From an uncultured Hoeflea sp. (lineage in GTDB: Bacteria > Pseudomonadota > Alphaproteobacteria > Rhizobiales > Rhizobiaceae): DNA of 64,000 nucleotides. Under the pieces are notes generated by a model. The model did not search any database and was not told the origin of the DNA. It was given only the letters and a program-made list of their open reading frames with translations. The DNA lies in the NCBI RefSeq assembly GCF_947501405.1, contig NZ_CANMVK010000004.1:292608-356607 (forward strand). Reading direction: 5' to 3'. Position numbers and translations under genes: made by a program. Below are positions 1-9,391 of this stretch, in pieces (the stretch's first letter is position 1; each line of letters opens with the position of its first letter).

Positions 1-917
1 CAGTAGCTCAGACGGCGTTGTGCCCCGAGCCGCTCCAACTGGTCGAAGATGATCGCCCGCAGCGGCGCCATGCCGACGCCGCCGCCGATGAACACCATTT
101 CGGCTTCCCCCGGCTGTGCACGGAAACTGCCAAACGGTCCGGAAGTCTCCACACGGTCGCCGGGCCGGAGCGCAAACAGCCAGGATGACACCAGACCCGG
201 CATCGCATCCGGCGCCGACGGCGGCGGCAGCGCCAGCCGGATATTGAGCACAATCCGGCCGGCCTCGGTGTCTTCGGGCCGGTTGGAGACAGAATAGGCC
301 CGGGTGACCGGCTCGGCGCTCGACGCCGCAAGTCCACGCAGTTGCTCCCAGACCTGCCGGTGATTTTCGGGCACATCGATGCCGGAATAGGCTACGGAGA
401 AGGGCGGCGCGGTCACCTGCACGAAGGAACCCGCCTCGATCTCGAGCCGCATGTCATCGGGCTGGCGGAGCACGATCTCCCGAATCAGCGGCGTTAGCGC
501 CCGCACGCTTTCCACCTTGCAGACGAATTGCTCGGCCGCCATCAGATCATTGTCGACCTCAACCGCCATATCGTCGCGGATCACCACCTGGCAGGCCAGA
601 TGAACTCCAGCCTTCAGCTCCTGTTTGGTCAGTCGCGCAGCCTCGGTCGGCAGGTGTGGCGCGCCGCCATCGACAATTGTGACCTTGCACAGGCCACAGG
701 TGCCCGCACCGGCACAAGCCGACGGCACGAGAATCTCGTTGTCGTTAAGCGCGCCCAAAAGCTTGACGCCGGTGCGGGTGTCCAACTCGGTCGCGCTGTT
801 GACCGTCAGCACCGCCGGCCGCGATGGCGACAGGATCGACCGCGCCAGCATCACCGTCAACGCCAGCGCCAGCACAATCCCGGTCAGAAGCGCGGTGCCC
901 ATCAAAATCTCGGTCAT
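1..917 (-). CDS. nqrF: Na+-translocating NADH:quinone reductase subunit F (3'-truncated by window edge)
   Basis: NqrF is the NADH-oxidising subunit: it passes electrons from NADH through FAD and a 2Fe-2S centre to the membrane subunits. About 305 of the usual roughly 407 codons are visible. An N-terminal membrane helix is followed by a ferredoxin domain with Cys68-x5-Cys74-x2-Cys77 and Cys109, all four cluster ligands. The FAD-binding RxYS motif lies around Arg206-Tyr208 (RAYSVSN), and a GGGVG nucleotide-binding motif follows near the edge. The end of the NAD domain is off-window. The ATG at 917 overlaps the nqrE stop (ATGA), as expected for the last gene of the nqrABCDEF operon. Identification is firm. 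Confidence 0.95.
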   Translation of the reverse strand, partial: MTEILMGTALLTGIVLALALTVMLARSILSPSRPAVLTVNSATELDTRTGVKLLGALNDNEILVPSACAGAGTCGLCKVTIVDGGAPHLPTEAARLTKQELKAGVHLACQVVIRDDMAVEVDNDLMAAEQFVCKVESVRALTPLIREIVLRQPDDMRLEIEAGSFVQVTAPPFSVAYSGIDVPENHRQVWEQLRGLAASSAEPVTRAYSVSNRPEDTEAGRIVLNIRLALPPPSAPDAMPGLVSSWLFALRPGDRVETSGPFGSFRAQPGEAEMVFIGGGVGMAPLRAIIFDQLERLGAQRRLSY

Positions 918-1513
918 GGCGTCACCAGCGAAAATGCGGAAAAGCCCAGCGACATCAGCCCGGTGACGATGAAGGCGCTGGCCAACCCCTCCACGCCTTT
1001 GGGCATGTCGGAATATTTCAGCCGCTCCCTGATCGCGGCAAATGTGACGATCGCCAGCGCCCAGCCGAATCCGCTGCCCACGCCATAGGTCAACGACTCT
1101 GCAAAATCGTAGCGCCGCTCGACCATGAACAGGCTGCCGCCAAGGATTGCGCAATTGACGGTAATCAGCGGCAGAAAGATGCCGAGCGCCCGGTAAAGCC
1201 GAGGCGCGAACCGCTCCAGCGTCATTTCCAGAATCTGCACCATGGCGGCAATGACGCCGATGAAGCTGACCAGCTTGAGAAACGTCAGATCGACTTCAGG
1301 CAGACCCGCCCATGCCCAGGCGCCTTCGAGCAGCAGCAGGTTGAAGATCAGGTAATTGACCGGCACCGTGATTGCCTGCACCACGATCACCGCCAGCCCC
1401 AGGCCCAGCGCTGTCTCCACGCGCTTGGAGACAGCCAAAAAGGTGCAGATCCCCAAAAAGAAGGAGAGCGCCAGGTTTTCCTGGAAAATCGATTTGACCA
1501 GCAGCTCCATCAT
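914..1513 (-). CDS. nqrE: Na+-translocating NADH:quinone reductase subunit E
   Basis: This is a 199-residue polytopic membrane subunit of the Na+-pumping NQR complex, of normal length for the family. The two cysteines that, in Vibrio NqrE, help form the intramembrane iron-sulfur centre with NqrD are present, in [11 protein letters not shown] near the N-terminus and VNCAILGG in the middle. Two ATGs stand in tandem at 1513 and 1510. The first overlaps the nqrD stop, so translation is probably coupled. It lies between nqrD and nqrF in canonical order. Confidence 0.95.
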   Translation of the reverse strand: MMELLVKSIFQENLALSFFLGICTFLAVSKRVETALGLGLAVIVVQAITVPVNYLIFNLLLLEGAWAWAGLPEVDLTFLKLVSFIGVIAAMVQILEMTLERFAPRLYRALGIFLPLITVNCAILGGSLFMVERRYDFAESLTYGVGSGFGWALAIVTFAAIRERLKYSDMPKGVEGLASAFIVTGLMSLGFSAFSLVTP

Positions 1514-2163
1514 CGCCGGCCGTCCTCGCCGGAGCCAAGCCGAAACTCGGGATACTCCCTCTGCTCAGGCCGCCAGACCCGCACCAGCCAGACCACCAGT
1601 CCCAGGATGAAGAAGGCGCTTGGCGCCAGTTGCATCAGCCCCAGTGGCTGGAACCAGCCGCCATCGGCCACGGTGGTGACCAGTTGAACGCCCATCAGCG
1701 CCCCGGTTCCGAAGAACTCACGCACCGTGCCAACGCCGATCAGGATCAGGCTGTAGCCCAGCCCGTTGCCGAGCCCGTCAAGGACGCTTGGGGCGACGGG
1801 ATTGCGCATCGCGAAAGCCTCGGCGCGTCCCAGCACCAGGCAATTGGTGACGATCAGCCCGACAAAGATCGAAAGCCGCTTGCTCATGTCGAACATAAAG
1901 GCCTGCAGCAACTGGTCGATGACGATGACGATCGACGCCACAATGGTGATCTGGATGATCAGCCGGATCGAGGGTGGAATGTGGTGCCGCAACAGGCTAA
2001 TGACCCCGCCCGACAGCACCAGCACCACGGTCAGAGCCACCGACATGGTCAACGCGGTCGACAGGGTGGTGGTCACGGCCAGCGCCGAGCAGATGCCCAG
2101 AATCTGCAGCGTGATGGGGTTGTTTCCGATCAGCGGCGAGATCATATGCTGCCTCAGCGACAT
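1510..2163 (-). CDS. nqrD: Na+-translocating NADH:quinone reductase subunit D
   Basis: A 217-residue integral membrane subunit, paralogous to NqrE. The start is set at 2163 ([15 protein letters not shown]) because the homology begins there; the frame stays open upstream, but that extension is arginine-rich shadow sequence inside nqrC. The conserved cysteines are visible in [10 protein letters not shown] and [12 protein letters not shown], the positions that ligate the NqrD/NqrE iron-sulfur centre in Vibrio. The C-terminal part ([18 protein letters not shown]) is strongly conserved. Its start sits 1 nt from the nqrC stop. Confidence 0.95.
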   Translation of the reverse strand: MSLRQHMISPLIGNNPITLQILGICSALAVTTTLSTALTMSVALTVVLVLSGGVISLLRHHIPPSIRLIIQITIVASIVIVIDQLLQAFMFDMSKRLSIFVGLIVTNCLVLGRAEAFAMRNPVAPSVLDGLGNGLGYSLILIGVGTVREFFGTGALMGVQLVTTVADGGWFQPLGLMQLAPSAFFILGLVVWLVRVWRPEQREYPEFRLGSGEDGRR

Positions 2164-2164
2164 C

Positions 2165-2965
2165 TCACAATCCCTCCCGTGCGAGCCGCTCCAGGAACGG
2201 CCCGAAACCATTCTCGCCGAGCCAGAACTTGAGCATATTGCCAATACCGTCGCTGGTCTTGGTCGCGCCGGAAATGCCGTCCACCTCATAGGGTGTAGAC
2301 GCGCCACCGCGCACCACTTCGATGCCAATGGCGCCGCTTTCGTCTGCGATCCTCTTGCCCGGCCACTGCGCCAGCCATTCCGGCTCTTCGATCCGCGCGC
2401 CAAAGCCGGGCGTATCGCCCTGCTCGACGATCGCCAATGCAGCAATCGTCGCCAGATCCGCCTCGAGCGCCAACGCCGCGCGAAGCGTGGACTGATAGCC
2501 CGCGCCATAGACCGGCAGCACAATCAGCATTAACTCGCCATCCTTCTGCAACAGATAGACCGGCGAGAGATCGGCGCGGCGCTTGATCCCGGCAATGTCA
2601 GTCTCGGGTGTGAGCGCGATGCTGGCGTCGGGGTCCTGCAGCGCCGCATCCAGATCAAACTCACCGCCTCCGGCGGGCGCTGTAAAGCTGCCGTCGTCGA
2701 GATTGACCATGCGGGTTTCCAGCGTATCGACACCGCTTTCAAGCATCAGATCACGCATGCCCGGCAGCGTGTCGAGCATCGCATCAAGCCGCGCCTGCCG
2801 CTCCGCGGCACGGTTGGCCTCCTGATAGGGTTTGAGCATGACAGCGGTCAGCGACACCGCCGACGCCGAGACGAACGCCACCAAAACCGCCATCCCGATG
2901 ATTTTGATGCGGTCATCATTGGAGCGAGCAAAAAAGCCGCGAACGGGCGCAAACAGATCAGCCAT
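2165..2965 (-). CDS. nqrC: Na+-translocating NADH:quinone reductase subunit C
   Basis: This is the 266-residue periplasmic FMN subunit with a single N-terminal membrane anchor (roughly residues 15-35). The covalent-FMN motif S-G-A-T is present near the C-terminus, with the flavinylated threonine at about residue 235 (GISGATKTSDGI), followed by the family's typical end (WLGENGFGPFLERL). The start at 2965 (MADLFAPV) is preferred over an in-frame codon 33 nt upstream that lies within nqrB. It overlaps the nqrB stop by 8 nt. Its intact FMN site contrasts with NqrB in the same operon. Confidence 0.93.
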   Translation of the reverse strand: MADLFAPVRGFFARSNDDRIKIIGMAVLVAFVSASAVSLTAVMLKPYQEANRAAERQARLDAMLDTLPGMRDLMLESGVDTLETRMVNLDDGSFTAPAGGGEFDLDAALQDPDASIALTPETDIAGIKRRADLSPVYLLQKDGELMLIVLPVYGAGYQSTLRAALALEADLATIAALAIVEQGDTPGFGARIEEPEWLAQWPGKRIADESGAIGIEVVRGGASTPYEVDGISGATKTSDGIGNMLKFWLGENGFGPFLERLAREGL

Positions 2966-3806
2966 GTCCAGCCCTCCGGCGGCGAAGCACCAGCGCAACG
3001 GCGAAATAGTCGATGATCGGCGCGAAGACGCTGGCCAGAAGTGCCGCGAACACCACTGCGGCCTGTCCGATATCAGGCCCAGCGACGGCGTCGAACAACA
3101 CGATCAGCAGGCCCGCCAAAGCCCCGTGAACATAGCGGCCCGGATTGGTCGAGGCCGTGGATAACGAATCGCTGACGAGAAACACCAGCCCGAAGGAAAT
3201 TCCCAAGGCCGGCGCCCAGGCGTCGCGCATCCAAACGCCACTCGACCAGATACCGTCCAGACCTTGGCCCGCGACGCCCGTAAGAATGATGACCACCGCC
3301 GCCATCGACAGCGCGCGCCAGGACACGAGCCCAGTCGCGAGAAGCAGCAAAGCCCCCGGCAGTGTCGCGATCACTAGGCCTGTTCCCGCAGGCGCAAGCC
3401 CGGCGCCGGTAAACGAGAACAACAAAAAACCCAGTGCAGCGGCGGCCGCCGGCAGGAAACCATACCCACGCCCGCCAAACACCAACTCGCCGAACACCAC
3501 GCCAAAGCTCATCGCAAGCATCACTTGCCACAGCGCCGTATCGGGCGAAGCCATGACGGCGAAGATCAGCGCCGTGGTAACCCCATGCCAGCTTGCGGCG
3601 CGCCGGCGTAGGCTCGCAAACGCCAATTCCCAAACAAGACTTGCGAGCAGTGCCGCGATCAGGATCATGAGCTGGCCCGGGCCGCGTTCGAACAGCGTGA
3701 CGGCGACCGGCGGCGCCAGTGCGATTGCCTGCGCCAGGGTTACCCCTCCCGGGCTCCAGGCCCGGCGCCAATGCAACCGGTGCGGATCCAGAAGCCAGCC
3801 GCTCAT
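2958..3806 (-). CDS. nqrB: Divergent, short NqrB-like subunit lacking the covalent FMN motif
   Basis: A 282-residue polytopic protein of the NqrB/RnfD family, placed between nqrA and nqrC exactly where nqrB belongs. Family landmarks can be aligned: GVTTALIFAVMASPDTALW, FGGRGYGFLPAAAAALGFLLFSF and the late VSDSLSTASTNPGRYVHG segment. Compared with Vibrio NqrB (about 415 residues) it lacks the N-terminal section of about 90 residues. It also lacks the loop after the 'AFLFFAYP' segment that carries the S-G-A-T flavinylation site; here the segment runs SFTGAGLAPAGTGLVIATLPG-like and contains no S/T-G-A-T. It overlaps nqrA by 4 nt. Membership is clear; whether it carries FMN or uses another electron route cannot be told from sequence. 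Confidence 0.85.
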   Translation of the reverse strand: MSGWLLDPHRLHWRRAWSPGGVTLAQAIALAPPVAVTLFERGPGQLMILIAALLASLVWELAFASLRRRAASWHGVTTALIFAVMASPDTALWQVMLAMSFGVVFGELVFGGRGYGFLPAAAAALGFLLFSFTGAGLAPAGTGLVIATLPGALLLLATGLVSWRALSMAAVVIILTGVAGQGLDGIWSSGVWMRDAWAPALGISFGLVFLVSDSLSTASTNPGRYVHGALAGLLIVLFDAVAGPDIGQAAVVFAALLASVFAPIIDYFAVALVLRRRRAGHG

Positions 3807-5203
3807 GCGTCTGCCGCCAATTCGTCAAGCACATGGCGCAGCATGCGTCCGTAATCGGCGCCACTGGTACAGATCATCGACACGGCCGCCAGATCATCCT
3901 CGACCATGCCCAGACACCCGAGCCGCTGCGCGGCTTCCGCATCGCCCACACTTAAGGCGCGCAGCAGCGGAACCGCCGGTCCGCCAAATCCAAGCTCCCG
4001 GTCGAGATCGGCGATAGGCACCAGCGGTCCCGGCCCGGCCCTCTCGCGCGCAGCCTGCCCGGGCCAGAGCCAGTTGAGCAACCCTTGCCGCGCCGGCGAC
4101 CGGCGCTCGGGCGCGCTGTCAATCAACGTCACCTGCTGATGATATCTACCCAGCCATGCCGCCGCACGTCCCGAAAACGGTGAGCCGGAAAGGACCGCCG
4201 CGGATGCGCTTTTGGGTTTGGGGTCTCCGGGCGCAAAGCTTTTGGCGAAGGGCCGGGTTTCCCCCTCGATCAGATCGGGCAAATACGCTCCGGCAACTGT
4301 GCGCAGCAGCCTCGGCCGGCGCACATGCGACCCGGTGAGCGCGATCACCCTTGCCGGATCAACGCTGCCGGTCGTCAGGAATTGGCCAATTGCTGCGACA
4401 TCCTGATAACCGATCGTCCACACTTGGCCCTGACGGTCGACCGGATGCAACAGGTGGATATGATGCCCAGCCAGTCCGGTCGCTGGCCCGGATTCGAACA
4501 CTTGGCTGCGCACCCGCTCATGGCTTCCCTCCACCAGGTCCGGACCCGGCGTCTGGCAGACATGCACCAACCCCTCGGTCAGCAACGTCAACGCCTCCAC
4601 CCCGTGTGAGAAGGCCTGACCGCACGCCTTGAGCACAATTCGCGGGTCCGGCGCATGGCTGTGATCGGCAGTGGCGGTGACGAAGATCGCATCGGGTTGC
4701 GCATCGGGAGCAGGAATCCTGCCGAAGGGCCGGGTCAGAAAACCCGGCCACAAGCCTTTGGCTTGAAGTGCCGCGCGCAATTTTTCAGCACTGGAGGCGT
4801 CGACCGGGTCCGTTTCCGGGGCCATGACAGATTGCGAATCGGACACATCCGCGTCTGTCTGTGCGCTGATCACCAGAGCCGACAATGTGCGTCGCGGGCC
4901 AAGCGTGATCGATTGGACCACGCCCGACAACGGTGATGTGAAATTGATCACGGGATGGGCGCGGTCGTAAAACAGCGGCTGCCCTTGGGCGACCCGGTCG
5001 CCCTGTGCACAAAGCAGCCTGGGCCGCAGCCCGGGCATATCGACGCCAAGCAGTGCTGCACGCTTGACCGGCCGGCCGGCGTCAATGCTCTGGGCGGGCG
5101 CAACAGCGCGATCACGTTGAAGTCCCGGGAACACCGATGATCCCACCTTAACTCCTGATGCAACAGACTGATTGGCCAGCGCCTCACGCGCGACACCAGA
5201 CAT
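3803..5203 (-). CDS. nqrA: Na+-translocating NADH:quinone reductase subunit A
   Basis: A 466-residue cytoplasmic-side subunit with the NqrA/RnfC barrel-sandwich fold and no membrane segments, close to the usual length of about 450. Recognisable family elements are GVDMPGLRPRLLCAQGDRVAQGQPLFYDR, the following INFTSPLSGVV segment and the late ALTGSHVRRPRLLRTVAGAYL segment (quoted here by key stretches). It is the first gene of the operon. A TTG precedes the ATG at 5203; the ATG is preferred. No strong ribosome-binding site is visible upstream. The promoter should lie in the 158-nt gap shared with the divergent cytochrome gene. Confidence 0.93.
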   Translation of the reverse strand: MSGVAREALANQSVASGVKVGSSVFPGLQRDRAVAPAQSIDAGRPVKRAALLGVDMPGLRPRLLCAQGDRVAQGQPLFYDRAHPVINFTSPLSGVVQSITLGPRRTLSALVISAQTDADVSDSQSVMAPETDPVDASSAEKLRAALQAKGLWPGFLTRPFGRIPAPDAQPDAIFVTATADHSHAPDPRIVLKACGQAFSHGVEALTLLTEGLVHVCQTPGPDLVEGSHERVRSQVFESGPATGLAGHHIHLLHPVDRQGQVWTIGYQDVAAIGQFLTTGSVDPARVIALTGSHVRRPRLLRTVAGAYLPDLIEGETRPFAKSFAPGDPKPKSASAAVLSGSPFSGRAAAWLGRYHQQVTLIDSAPERRSPARQGLLNWLWPGQAARERAGPGPLVPIADLDRELGFGGPAVPLLRALSVGDAEAAQRLGCLGMVEDDLAAVSMICTSGADYGRMLRHVLDELAADA

Positions 5204-5361
5204 CAATCTAGCAGCGCAAAAACGGTCCTGCGTTGAGCTACATCAATGCGACCGCTTCCGCCCCACAGCAATATGCAAGCCGCACTCACGCATCCAGACC
5301 TGCGCTCTCGCCTTCCGATTGGCCATATTAGCCAGTCTGACCGAACCACTGGAGGACTGCC
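5204..5361. promoter_or_regulatory. Divergent intergenic region between nqrA and the pentaheme cytochrome gene
   Basis: This gap must hold the promoters of both the nqr operon (leftward) and the cytochrome gene (rightward). I see no convincing -35/-10 pair or palindrome. On the rightward side GGAGG at 5351-5355 sits 6 nt before a TTG start and decides that start. Confidence 0.35.
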
Positions 5362-6471
5362 TTGCCCATCTCCCGTTTTCGCTTCTCCGCTCTGAGCCTT
5401 TTTCTCTGCGCTGCATTGGCGGCTCCAGCAGCCATCGCCCAGGAAGCCTCGTCGCAACCGGTTTCACCTCTCACCTCTATTGTCGAGAATTGGATCGCCT
5501 CGCCGCATGGCGACCGGACATCCGAATCCTTCGTGCACTGGAACGATGACGGCGCGGTGCCGGAGAACTGCGCGACGTGCCACTCTGGCCCGGGTCTGAT
5601 GGATTTTCTCGGCGCCGACGGGACGATGGTCGGCAAGGTCGACGCGCCCGCACCGACCGGTTCGCCGATCGATTGCGTCGCCTGTCACAACAAAGCTGCT
5701 TCGGAGCTGCAGCAGATCACCTTCCCCTCGGGCGAAATGATCACCCAGGCCGATTCCTCGGCGATCTGCATGGTCTGCCATCAGGGCCGTACCTCCGGGG
5801 ACACCGTCAAGGCCGCAATCGCCGGCACCGAGGATGATGCGGTCAACGGCGATCTGGGCTTTCTCAATATCCATTACCGTGCCGCAGCGGCGACCTTGCT
5901 CGGCGGAACCGTGCGCGGCGGCTATCAATATGAGGGCAAAATCTACGCCGACCGGTTTGCGCACGTGCCCAACTTCGCAACCTGCACCACCTGCCACGAC
6001 CCGCACACCACCAAGACAGTAGCAATCGACCAATGCGTCGCTTGCCACCAAGGCGTCGACGACGCGCGCGCCATCCGCACGACGCCCGGTGATCTTGACG
6101 GAGACGGTGACGCCAGCGAAGGTATCAGCGGCGAAATCGCCACGCTGCACGATAAACTCGGCGCGGCAATCGTGCTCTATGCATCACAGGTCGCCGGCGC
6201 GGAAATCGTCTATGATTCTCACGCCTATCCCTACTTCTTCAACGATCTTAACGGCAATGGCACGCCCGACGCCGACGAGGCCCAATACCCCAACCGCTAT
6301 CAAAACTGGACGCCGCGGCTTCTGCGCGCTGCCTATAACTACCAGTTTGTTGCCAAGGATCCCGGCGCCTATGCGCACAATCCGCGCTACGCGCTGCAGC
6401 TCGTCCACGACAGTCTGGAAGACCTCTCGGCCAGGACCGAGGTCGACATGTCGGGTCTGATCAGACCTTGA
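5362..6471 (+). CDS. Secreted five-heme c-type cytochrome with two EF-hand-like loops
   Basis: A 369-residue exported protein. It has a signal peptide with probable cleavage after AIA (about residue 26) and five CxxCH heme-attachment motifs at Cys70, Cys105, Cys136, Cys208 and Cys225. Two acidic loops resembling EF-hand/dockerin calcium sites follow: DLDGDGDASEG from Asp244 and DLNGNGTPDADE from Asp295. The start is TTG at 5362, supported by GGAGG 6 nt upstream. It is probably a periplasmic electron carrier or oxidoreductase; no specific family function is recognised. It is transcribed divergently from nqr, so a link to respiratory electron flow is plausible but inferred. The N-terminal three hemes and the later CTTCH/CVACH pair resemble doubled-CXXCH cytochromes. 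Confidence 0.85.
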   Translation: MPISRFRFSALSLFLCAALAAPAAIAQEASSQPVSPLTSIVENWIASPHGDRTSESFVHWNDDGAVPENCATCHSGPGLMDFLGADGTMVGKVDAPAPTGSPIDCVACHNKAASELQQITFPSGEMITQADSSAICMVCHQGRTSGDTVKAAIAGTEDDAVNGDLGFLNIHYRAAAATLLGGTVRGGYQYEGKIYADRFAHVPNFATCTTCHDPHTTKTVAIDQCVACHQGVDDARAIRTTPGDLDGDGDASEGISGEIATLHDKLGAAIVLYASQVAGAEIVYDSHAYPYFFNDLNGNGTPDADEAQYPNRYQNWTPRLLRAAYNYQFVAKDPGAYAHNPRYALQLVHDSLEDLSARTEVDMSGLIRP

Positions 6472-6489
6472 ACGTCATCACCGCACAAC

Positions 6490-6530
6490 GCGCGGCCCGG
6501 AGACCCGGCGAAGTCTCCGGGCGGCCGCGC
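6490..6530 (+). terminator. GC-rich hairpin after the cytochrome gene
   Basis: Arms GCGCGGCC-CGGAGAC and GTCTCCGGGCGGCCGCGC pair with a 2-nt bulge. The hairpin starts about 20 nt after the stop. No T-run follows, so it is only a possible terminator or mRNA-stabilising element. Confidence 0.5.
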
Positions 6531-6580
6531 TTGCCGGCGTTGCGGCTCCTTAACATCGCTTTGTTCTGAGAGCAGCGCTG

Positions 6581-7762
6581 ATGGCCAACTCCGAAGTTCT
6601 CGTCGCCATCGGAATCCTGTTTCTGGTCGGGTTGGCGCTCGACGCATTCGGCCGCACTGTGCATGTTCCGCGCGTCACCCTGCTGATCCTGCTCGGCGCC
6701 ATCATCGGCCCGCCAGTGCTTGATTTGCTGCCAGCCGCCTTCGCCGGGTCGAACGAGTTTTACGCGCCCACAGCGCTGACCATGGTCGCCTTCCTGCTCG
6801 GCGGTTCTCTCAGCCCCGAAACCCTCAAAAATCACGGGCGCGAGATCCTCATCATCTCGCTGGTGCTGGTAATCGTATCGGTTGCCGTGGTCGCCGGCGG
6901 ATTGTGGCTGATCGGCTTGCCCGCCGGTTTTGCACTGTTGCTGGGCGGGCTGTCGGCAGCCACCGACCCTGCCGCAACCCATGACGTTGTTCGCCAGTCC
7001 CGCGCCAGCGGCCGCTTCGCCACCAATCTGCTAGGTATCGTCGCCATCGATGATGCCTGGGGATTGCTGGTTTTCTCCATGGCGCTCACCCTTGCCGGAA
7101 TTCTGATGGATCAGAGTGCGATCGCCGCACTGACCCACGGGGTGGTCGAAGTCGGCGGGGCGATCGTGCTCGGGCTCGCCATCGGCTTGCCGGCGGCTTA
7201 CCTCACGGGGCGGATCAAGGCCGGGGAGCCGACTCTGATCGAAGCCTTGGGCCTGGTTTTCCTTTGCGCCGGGCTGGCGCTCCATTTCGGATTTTCCTTC
7301 CTGCTTACGGGCATGGTCTGCGGCGCCACGGTCGTCAATCTCGCCCGCCACCATGGCCGTCCGTTTCACGAAATTGAACGCATCGAATGGCCATTCATGC
7401 TGTTGTTCTTCGTCATGGCCGGCGCGTCGCTGGACACCGGCAATCTGGCCGAGGTCGGCACGGTCTGTGTCGCCTATTTCGTCCTGCGGGTAGTCGCCCG
7501 GCTGCTCGGCGGATGGCTCGGCGGAAATCTGGCCGGTCTGCCGGGGCGGGAAAGCCGAATGACAGGGCTGGGACTTATGCCACAGGCCGGCGTCGCCATC
7601 GGCATGGCGCTAGTGGCGGCGGAGCGCTTTCCCGATCTTGCCGATCAGATGCTCGCCGTCACGGTTGCCAGCACCATCGCCTTCGAACTGGTGGGACCGT
7701 TTTTCACGCAATACGCGCTGCGCCAGACCAGCCCCAAATCAGCATCGACCAACCAATCGTAA
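6581..7762 (+). CDS. Cation:proton antiporter (CPA superfamily)
   Basis: A 393-residue polytopic membrane protein of the Na+/H+ exchanger-like family (Na_H_Exchanger fold, about 12 helices). The unwound-helix motif ATDPAATHDVV (Asp129) and the ion-binding Asp157-Asp158 pair in VAIDDAWG are visible; a two-aspartate pair is typical of electrogenic exchangers. There is no C-terminal TrkA-N/RCK domain, so it is shorter than KefB/KefC. It would exchange Na+ (or K+) for H+ at the inner membrane and could complete a sodium cycle with the Na+-pumping Nqr nearby. Start ATG 6581 has only a weak ribosome-binding site. The ion specificity is not determinable here. Confidence 0.85.
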   Translation: MANSEVLVAIGILFLVGLALDAFGRTVHVPRVTLLILLGAIIGPPVLDLLPAAFAGSNEFYAPTALTMVAFLLGGSLSPETLKNHGREILIISLVLVIVSVAVVAGGLWLIGLPAGFALLLGGLSAATDPAATHDVVRQSRASGRFATNLLGIVAIDDAWGLLVFSMALTLAGILMDQSAIAALTHGVVEVGGAIVLGLAIGLPAAYLTGRIKAGEPTLIEALGLVFLCAGLALHFGFSFLLTGMVCGATVVNLARHHGRPFHEIERIEWPFMLLFFVMAGASLDTGNLAEVGTVCVAYFVLRVVARLLGGWLGGNLAGLPGRESRMTGLGLMPQAGVAIGMALVAAERFPDLADQMLAVTVASTIAFELVGPFFTQYALRQTSPKSASTNQS

Positions 7763-7969
7763 AAAGCTTCGCCGATGGCGTGCCTGCGGTTGCCAATAGC
7801 CGGCATCGAGTTGGAACGCGGTCACGTTTGTCTTGAGCAAAGGAAGGTGACGCCACGGACAACTGCGCGCTCGACAGTCGCGGCGCCGTCAAGCGCGGTC
7901 AGACTTCCCCGCATTTGTTGTCACCGCACCGGGCTTGCGTGACTTCGATTTTCAGGGTCAAATCTCCAA

Positions 7970-9139
7970 ATGAGTGTTCATCAGCCCAGCTTCACCCTCG
8001 GCGTCGAGGAAGAATATCTTCTGGTCGACCGCGAAACTTGCGACCTTTCCGCGGCACCCGAGAGCCTGATCGAAGAGTGCGCCAAGGAACTTAAGGAGCA
8101 GGTCAGCCCGGAGTTTTTGCAGTGCCAGATCGAAGTCGGCACCCGGGTGTGCAAGACCGTTGCCGAAGCCGGTGCCGATCTCGCGCATCTGCGCAAACAG
8201 ATCGCCCGCATTGCCGGCAATCACGGGCTGGCGCCGCTGGCGGTCTCCTGCCATCCCTTCGCCGACTGGCACAAGCAGCACTTTACCGACAAGCAGCGCT
8301 ACCGCGAGCTTGAACGCGATCTTGGCGGTGTGGCACGGCGGATGCTGATCTGCGGCATGCATGTTCATGTCGGCATTGATGACGACGAGGCGCGCATCGA
8401 CCTGATGGCGCAGTTTCCCTATTTCCTGCCGCATCTTCTGGCGCTGTCGACCTCCTCACCCTATTGGAAGGGCGACGACACCGGGCTCAATGCCTACCGA
8501 TTGACTGTGTTCGACAACCTGCCGCGCACCGGTCTGCCGCCGCGTTTTTCATCGTGGTCGGAGTATCAACGCTCGGTGCAGATAATCATCGACAGCGGGC
8601 TGATCGAGGACTGCACCAAAATCTGGTGGGACCTTCGGCCCTCCGCCCGCTTCTCCACCCTGGAATCGCGCATCTGCGATATCTCGCCCAGGCTCGATGA
8701 CACGCTGGCCATTGTCGCTCTGACCCAGTCGATCATGCATATGCTCTGGCGGCTGCGCGCAAAGAATCAGCGCTGGCGGATCTACGACCGGTTTTTGATC
8801 GGCGAAAACCGCTGGCGCGCCCAGCGCTACGGCGTTTCCAATGGGCTCATCGACTATGCGCGCGGCGAAGTGGTGCCCTTCGCCGAACTGTTGGACGAAC
8901 TGATCGACATGGTGCGTGAGGATGCCCAGGCGCTCGGTTGCTGGGACGAGGTCCAGTCGGCGCGCCGGATCGCTAGCGAAGGCACCAGCGCCGACCGCCA
9001 GCGTTCGGTCCACGCCCGGGCGATTGCCGGCGGCGCCAGCGCCAAGGAAGCGCAAAAGCAAGTTGTCCGCTCGCTGATCGGCGAATTCACCGAGGGTCTG
9101 GACAACCATCTGAAATCCGCAGTCGTCGAGGCCGGTTGA
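7970..9139 (+). CDS. Carboxylate-amine ligase, YbdK family (glutamate-cysteine ligase type 2)
   Basis: A 389-residue cytoplasmic enzyme of the GCS2/YbdK family, typical length about 370-390. Diagnostic stretches are the N-terminal [11 protein letters not shown] with the metal/glutamate-binding acidic residues, the [10 protein letters not shown] motif, the [19 protein letters not shown] segment and a C-terminal region rich in charged helices. YbdK proteins have weak gamma-glutamyl-cysteine ligase activity in vitro; the physiological substrate is usually unknown. It stands alone, with 207 nt upstream in which I see nothing distinctive and only a weak ribosome-binding site. Confidence 0.9.
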   Translation: MSVHQPSFTLGVEEEYLLVDRETCDLSAAPESLIEECAKELKEQVSPEFLQCQIEVGTRVCKTVAEAGADLAHLRKQIARIAGNHGLAPLAVSCHPFADWHKQHFTDKQRYRELERDLGGVARRMLICGMHVHVGIDDDEARIDLMAQFPYFLPHLLALSTSSPYWKGDDTGLNAYRLTVFDNLPRTGLPPRFSSWSEYQRSVQIIIDSGLIEDCTKIWWDLRPSARFSTLESRICDISPRLDDTLAIVALTQSIMHMLWRLRAKNQRWRIYDRFLIGENRWRAQRYGVSNGLIDYARGEVVPFAELLDELIDMVREDAQALGCWDEVQSARRIASEGTSADRQRSVHARAIAGGASAKEAQKQVVRSLIGEFTEGLDNHLKSAVVEAG

Positions 9140-9391
9140 GACGATCCTGCCGGAACAAGCATCTTGAACCCGATCTCCCCGAGGCCGGGCCGGAATCCGG
9201 GCGGACATCTTCACAGCAGCTTTCCCGCATCGACCGGAAACTGGACCAGGATGTTATCAAAGCTTGTCACGGACTGTCCCGGGCGGAGAGACGCCTGGCG
9301 TTTGACATTTGTCCGGGAGGATCTTCCGCTGCCGCTGTCCGTCAACATGTGCTATCGGGATGGAAATCACTGCAGCCGAAGGGTTTGAGAC

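Noticed and set aside
9164..9388. Small open frame between the YbdK gene and the HAD gene
   Set aside because: No motif; its composition does not look coding, and its stop immediately precedes the HAD frame.
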